Part shown: piece by piece, positions 59,237 to 64,000 of the stretch
Layout: each line of letters starts with the position of its first letter
Position numbering within the stretch: position 1 is the stretch's first letter
NCBI RefSeq assembly: GCF_019175385.1
Contig: NC_083346.1
Location: forward strand, 57,813,821 to 57,877,820
DNA: 64,000 nucleotides
Origin: Lycium barbarum
Taxonomy: Eukaryota > Streptophyta > Magnoliopsida > Solanales > Solanaceae
Direction: 5' to 3'
Position numbers and translations under genes: made by a program
The notes under the pieces: generated by a model
The model's input: only the letters and a program-made list of their open reading frames with translations
Database searches by the model: none
What the model was told of the DNA's origin: nothing

Positions 59237-59926
59237 TCATTGTTGATGATCAAGCTGCAGAATCCTCCTTGTTCTAATCCTCAGCTGAGGCAATTGTAAT
59301 TTGTCCATATTGAGAATTCTTCTTCCTTCTGATGGAATGAGTATAAAGTCATGTACTTTAATCCCTGCATGATCCAAAGCCTGATTTGCTAGAAAGTCTG
59401 CCAAACTGTTGCCTTCTCTGAAGATATGATTAATCTGTACCTGCATTGCTCTCATATTCTGTTTGATCTGTTCAATCTGATTCCTCAGTTCCCATGGAGT
59501 GATCCATGTATCTTGTAAGATGTTTAGGAGGACAAGTGAATCAGTCTCCAATTGAACCTGTTGAAAGTTGTGTTCTTTACAGAACTTCAATGCCTGTTTT
59601 ATAGCCTCAGTTTCAGCTTCCATGTTTGTTGCTATTCCCATTTGTTGTGCTTCAGCATAGACCAAATCCCCATTACTATCTCTGTTGCAGAATCCATATG
59701 AACTGAGGCCAGGATTGCCTCTACTTGCCCCATCTGTATTGCATTTTAATCTCCCTGAAAGTGGCATTCTCCAAACCACTTTAGCATAATAAACTTTTGG
59801 TTTATATCTACTAAGGTGGTGATGCATAGTTTCCCAATCACCAGATACATTCTGCAACCATGGGAATCTCTTCCTTGTCAGTTGATGTAGTATGTGCTGT
59901 ACTTGTTGTTTCAGTCTGTAGGACAC
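59237..59926 (-). pseudogene. LINE ORF2 C-terminal RNase H domain
   Basis: Removes RNA from RNA-DNA hybrids during reverse transcription. The four acidic catalytic positions are visible: CNTDGASRGNPG, MEAETEAIKQAL, LETDSLVLL and EGNSLADFLA. It is in the same frame as the RT upstream and is separated from the zinc-finger part only by a stop near 59957 (TAG where Trp is expected). The final stop is at 59237-59239. An RNase H domain at this place is known in plant L1-like LINEs. Confidence 0.9.
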
Positions 59927-59959
59927 TGATCCTCCATGTTTAATGGAGTTTCTTCTCTT

Positions 59960-60778
59960 CTATAATATCCACATGATCACTGCAGGCATTGCTCTATACA
60001 TAGGTTGCAATTTTGGCTTTATCTCAGCAGACCACCATGCCATGATCATTTGATGTAGACCAACTCCATCTGTGGGGATACCTGCACAAAAAGCAAAGAA
60101 CTTCCATAACTTGACAGCTATGGAAGATGTTAGAAATAAATGGCCCACAGTTTCCTCCTGATGCTCCTCACAGCACCAACATCTTGATGGTATATTGATC
60201 ATCATCTTTTTTAATATATCATCTGTAGAGATTCTCCCTTTCCACACTCTCCACATGAAAAAACTTATTTTTATTGGTAGCCCTTTCTCCCACATGAACT
60301 TATAACTTGTTTGTTTGCTCTCTCTGTGTCTGAGAAACTCCCATGCAGATTTAACTGAGAATCTGCCATTTGTTTCCAGCATCCAACATGGTTCATCATC
60401 TTCTTCTTCAACTGGTACTTTGATATTTTCCTTGATATGCTGAGCCAATTCCTGATCTAGAGTGACTGTTAATAGTTCCATGTTCCATTCCCCATTCTGC
60501 ACAAACTGTCTAACCTCTATTTCTTCTTCTCTAGCAGCATCAGGAATGATATAATATAGTGCCCCCAGCCTTGTCTAATTCTCATACCAGAAACTTGAAG
60601 TTCCATTTCTCAGATACCAAAATATCTGTGGCTCAACTGCATCTCTTATATTTACCATTTTCTTCCATGTGTGAGATCCTCCTCTCTCCAATGCCATAGT
60701 AGGATGCCATTTCTTGCAGTAGTTGTTCAATATGTAGCTACCCCATAAGCTTCTTCCACATTTGAAATTCCACCACAA
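59960..60778 (-). pseudogene. LINE ORF2 zinc-binding region after RT
   Basis: The zf-RVT-type segment: NGRFSVKSAWEFL and SRCWCCEEHQEETVGHLFL with clustered Cys and His residues, usual between RT and RNase H in plant LINEs. Stops near 60788 and 60575 interrupt the frame (the latter TAG where Trp is likely). The frame is otherwise continuous with RT. Confidence 0.85.
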
Positions 60779-60787
60779 CTTAGCAAA

Positions 60788-62155
60788 TTAAGTATTAGAT
60801 ATATCAGTTAGTGATCTAAGACCAATTCCTCCTTCATCTTTTGGTAGACATAATTTGTCCCATGCCACCCAATGTTTGCTTTTCACCCCTACTGTATTGC
60901 TCCAAAAGAATTTGGCAAAAATCTTGTGCAGTTGCTTTATCACCCCAGAAGGAGGATTCATAGCTGATAGTAAATATACTGGCATGGTTTGCAACACATA
61001 ATTGACCAACACATATCTACCTCCAAAAGATAACAATCTGTTTTGCCAAGACAGAATCCTTTTCATCACTTTTTTGATCAAATCCTCATAATATATCAAT
61101 CTCCTTCTTCCATAAAACACTGGACAACCTAAATATGTGAAAGGAAAGGATCCATGTCTCATCTTAGTATGTCTTTTAATCCTGCTATTAACTCTGGCTG
61201 AGATCTTGTGATGAACATAGTAACAACTTTTATCAGTATTGACCAGCTGTCCTGAAGCCTTCTCATAATTCCTCAATCTCCTCATCATTTTCTTTAAAGA
61301 ATATCCATCCCCAGAACAGAATAATATTGTGTCATCAGCATATGATAGGTGATTGATTTGAGGACTCCATTTTGGCATTCCATAGCCTATGAAACTTGGC
61401 TTCTCATGTAACTTATTCAGACTCCTTGTTAAGACCTCTGCTGCTATAATGAACAATGTAGGAGAAAGTGGATCACCTTGCTTTACCCCCCTACTTGATC
61501 TAAAAAAACCATGACTTTGACCATTGATTAATACTGAATACCAGTTGTTTGAAAGCAATCTCCATACTAAATCAATGAGAACCTCTCCAAACCTAAACTG
61601 TCTCAATACTTTAGTCAAAAAAATCCAGGAGAGTCTATCATATGCCTTTGCCATGTCTAATTTGATCACCACATTAGTATGTTTAGCTCTCAAGTTAATA
61701 TCTCTGATGATCTCCTGTGCCAGTAATATGTTTTCTGCAATGCTCCTTCCTTTCACAAATCCTGTCTGATTGTGAGAAATAATATTAGGAAGAACCTTTG
61801 CCAATCTATTCTGCAGTATTTTTGACAGTATCTTATTGGAGAAAGAGCTGAGACTGATAGGCCTCATATCACTAAAAGTAGTAATCACCTCCTTCTTTGG
61901 TAACAAAACCAAATTAGTATGTGTGATGAATTGTGGTATCTCATATCCACAAAAGAAGGCTCTGACCATTTGAATCACATCCAGCTTGATAACCTCCCAA
62001 CACTTCTGATAAAACTGTCCTATGAATCCATCAGGCCCACTAGCACTGTCCCCATTGAGTGAAAACACAGCCTCCTTTACTTCACTTTCAGATGGCAACT
62101 CTTCCATATTCTTTTGCTGTTCTTCGGTTATCAATTTAGGAATATTTTTCAACAA
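60788..62155 (-). pseudogene. LINE ORF2 reverse transcriptase domain
   Basis: Non-LTR RT: SGPDGFIGQFYQKCW, RPISLSSFSNKILSKIL, QTGFVKGRSIAENILLAQE, KLDMAKAYDRLSW, GVKQGDPLSPTLF and the catalytic LSYADDTILF are all present. It performs target-primed reverse transcription. A one-base frameshift in a GGAGGGG run near 62170 separates it from the endonuclease frame; the two frames overlap by a few bases at 62149-62155. Confidence 0.93.
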
Positions 62156-63390
62156 TGCATAATCCCCTCCTGAATTTTCTTCAGTGACTCAAAGAACCTG
62201 ATTGCCTCAGAACCAATATCTACTTCATTTTCCAACCATGTACCAGAAGGACCTTGTATTCTTTTCAGAGTTAGTTTATTCCTCCTGCCCTTCACATATG
62301 AATGGAAGAATTTTGTATTTCTGTCTCCATCATTGAACCATTTCATACCAGCTTTCTGCTTCCAATACTCTTCCTCCAAGTGTAAAAATCTGGTTAGTTC
62401 AGCCTGTGCTTGATGTAACAACATTCTATTCTCCCTTGAAGCATTATTTTCAAACTGCAACTCCTTCACCTTTATAGTATCTTCAATAGTGGCAATCTGC
62501 TGAAATATATTTCCATATGTGCTCCTGCTCCATTGAACCAGTGCTCTTTTAAGTTTCTTCAACTTGTGATGAAATACATAGAATGGATTTCCACCGAAAT
62601 CAGCAGTCCAATTCTCCCTTACCACCTCCATAAATGTATGATGCTTTGTCCAGAAGTTAAGAAACTTAAAAGATTTGACAACAGGATGTGCATTGCTGTT
62701 ACACTCAAGATGTAGTGGTGCATGATCAGAACCATGTCTAATCATATGAGTCACTGCTGTGGATGGCATAATATCTAACACTTGCTGATTCACCAGTGTT
62801 CTATCTAACCTTTTGAATATGCAATCTTCTTCAGTCCTCCCATTCCACCATGTGAATTTACTTCCAGTGAATCCTACATCAATCAAACCACAACTTTGTA
62901 TACAGGTAGAAAAATCCAAAGTCTCATTGGATGAGACTGGAAGGCCACCTTGCTTCTCCTCATCAGACACTATGACATTAAAATCCCCTCCTATTATCCA
63001 AGGAAGGTCTTGTTGATTTGCCAAGTCTACCATATCTTTCCACAACTCCTCCCTCTCCTGTCTATCACATTTAGCATAGACTACTGACACCAGCACTGAT
63101 TGATTCAAGGATGAGTGAGTTAGTTGCAAAGTAACCTGTTGTTCTGATTCAGATATAACTACACCAAGCCATTCATCTGTCCAAAAAATCCAGATTTTTC
63201 CTGAACAATTCACCTTGCAATTTTGAAAGCCTAACTTCCTTCTATACTCTTCAATAGCAATAGGATCTTGAAAAGGTTCCATTAGGCCTATGATAGAATA
63301 ATGAAATCTCCTCTTTAGTTCAATTAACCTCTCAAAAGATTTCTGAGTGTTAACTGACCTAATATTCCAAAATAAAGCTTTGTCTATCAT
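62149..63390 (-). pseudogene. LINE ORF2 N-terminal AP endonuclease domain
   Basis: Starts at ATG 63388-63390 (MIDKALFWNIRSVNT). It has the APE-type endonuclease strings FWNIRSV, IIGLMEPF, IGGDFNVIVSDEEK, FTWWNGR and HGSDHAPL, which nick the target DNA, followed by the linker leading into RT. The open frame itself is intact for 413 codons. It ends in a stop only because of the frameshift near 62170, so the domain could be made alone but not fused to RT. Confidence 0.92.
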
Positions 63391-64000
63391 TGAGAATTAT
63401 TAGTTTTGTTCTTACTCCTCCTTGTTGAAACTCCTGCCACTGGAATACTGGTACTTCTGACAGGTTTTTGTTTATTTGTTGCCTGTTTCAATTTCTGCAC
63501 ACTTCTAGGGGATAAATCTGCCTCTTTTGCTATATCCTCAATGTTCTGAGCTAAATCTTCCTCATCTTGGCTATTGAGATCAGCTTGGGCCTGTATCTCC
63601 TCTTGCTTTCCATGTTGTGAAATCTCTACTTGTTCCACAGGCAAGATGCCAGAAATATTACTCTCTGGTGGCCTTGTACCTTCTTGTCCTTCTTTTCCTT
63701 GATTATCCTCCACTTCCTCCTCTGATTTTGGAGTTCCATCATGATCATCATCCTCCTGCAACACATCACCTAACCTGTTTTCTTCCTCCAGATTTTTGTT
63801 GATTAAGATGTCACTAGTTTCTTCTGAATCATGTTCCTTTTCTTGACTAAATGTACCTGAGGTCACCTTAGACGCCTGCTGAGATAACATCTCCCCTTTA
63901 TCATTGAGTTGTTTACCAAAATTCTTCTCAATCCATTCCTTTGCTGATATCCTCTCCACCCTTTTTAATTCATCTATCTGTTTTTCCTTTGATTCTTCCA
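63387..64000 (-). CDS. LINE ORF1, C-terminal part (cut by window end)
   Basis: The minus-strand frame is open from the window end to TGA 63387-63389. Visible sequence is hydrophilic, rich in Glu, Gln, Asp and Ser, ending in a basic Ser/Thr/Lys-rich tail (VAGVSTRRSKNKTNN). No zinc knuckle lies in this part; the N-terminal DUF4283-like/RNA-binding region expected for plant LINE ORF1 would be beyond the edge. The M at 63957-63959 is internal, since the frame stays open upstream. The stop overlaps the ORF2 start as ATGA. Confidence 0.75.
   Translation of the reverse strand, partial: EESKEKQIDELKRVERISAKEWIEKNFGKQLNDKGEMLSQQASKVTSGTFSQEKEHDSEETSDILINKNLEEENRLGDVLQEDDDHDGTPKSEEEVEDNQGKEGQEGTRPPESNISGILPVEQVEISQHGKQEEIQAQADLNSQDEEDLAQNIEDIAKEADLSPRSVQKLKQATNKQKPVRSTSIPVAGVSTRRSKNKTNNSQ

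Larger units (their letters stand above)
58983..64000 (-). mobile_element. LINE (L1-type with RNase H), minus strand, extends past window
   Basis: A non-LTR retrotransposon antisense to the PDI-like gene, in the intron after exon 11. The plus-strand T run at 58983-58994 is its poly(A) tail. Reading leftward on the minus strand from the window end: ORF1 (C-terminal part), ORF2 endonuclease, RT, zinc-finger region and RNase H, then a ~240-bp 3' UTR. The 5' end and target duplication are outside the window. ORF2 has one frameshift and three stops, so this copy is probably inactive but fairly recent. Confidence 0.95.

Overview
The window is from a plant nuclear genome, almost certainly Solanaceae. 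It has plant-type spliced genes, a WPP-domain-associated protein gene of the tomato type, a TS-like SINE fragment and Tekay/Del-type chromovirus retrotransposons. The exact genus cannot be read from the sequence. Only two host genes are supported: a WAP-like coiled-coil gene (11850-14813, four exons, complete) and a protein disulfide isomerase-like gene (53644-58562, eleven exons visible, 3' end outside the window). Nearly everything else is transposable-element DNA, much of it nested.

Layout, left to right. 1-8382: a minus-strand chromovirus (element A) with a complete 5' LTR on the right and a 3' LTR cut by the window edge; it sits inside a related LTR (B, to 10961). 11850-14813: the WAP gene. 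15122-16327: a Stowaway-like MITE carrying a second TIR element with a very G-rich core. 16965-47797: a Ty1/copia element split by later insertions. Element C (18360-42310, target duplication CAAAT) lies in it; element D (20981-32179, duplication GCTAG) and solo LTR E (33808-36982, duplication CATCT) lie in C; solo LTR F (44632-47052, duplication GTGAG) and truncated LTR G (from 47798) lie further along the copia body. Removing each insert with one duplication copy restores the older element.

48461-53490: a 58-nt perfect-arm hairpin and inverted copies of an AT-rich repeat, a SINE scrap, a 114-bp direct repeat, a decayed MuDR/MULE transposase gene and about 13 copies of a ~72-bp minisatellite that runs up to the core promoter of the PDI-like gene. 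58983-64000: a LINE (L1-type with an RNase H domain) antisense inside a PDI intron, pushing the remaining PDI exon(s) beyond the window.

The most interesting signals are in the LTRs. Different LTR families carry different short palindromes, often in arrays, at a similar place about 200-450 nt from the LTR start and mostly just upstream of a TATA-like box. Six LTRs also share a block that looks like a complete 3' splice site (hairpin, CTRAC branch point, pyrimidine tract, CAG/GT), with AAG/GTATGT donors upstream where the LTR is long enough. This suggests a leader intron carried inside the LTR. LTR F appears to be a mosaic of a C-type U3 and a D-type R-U5.
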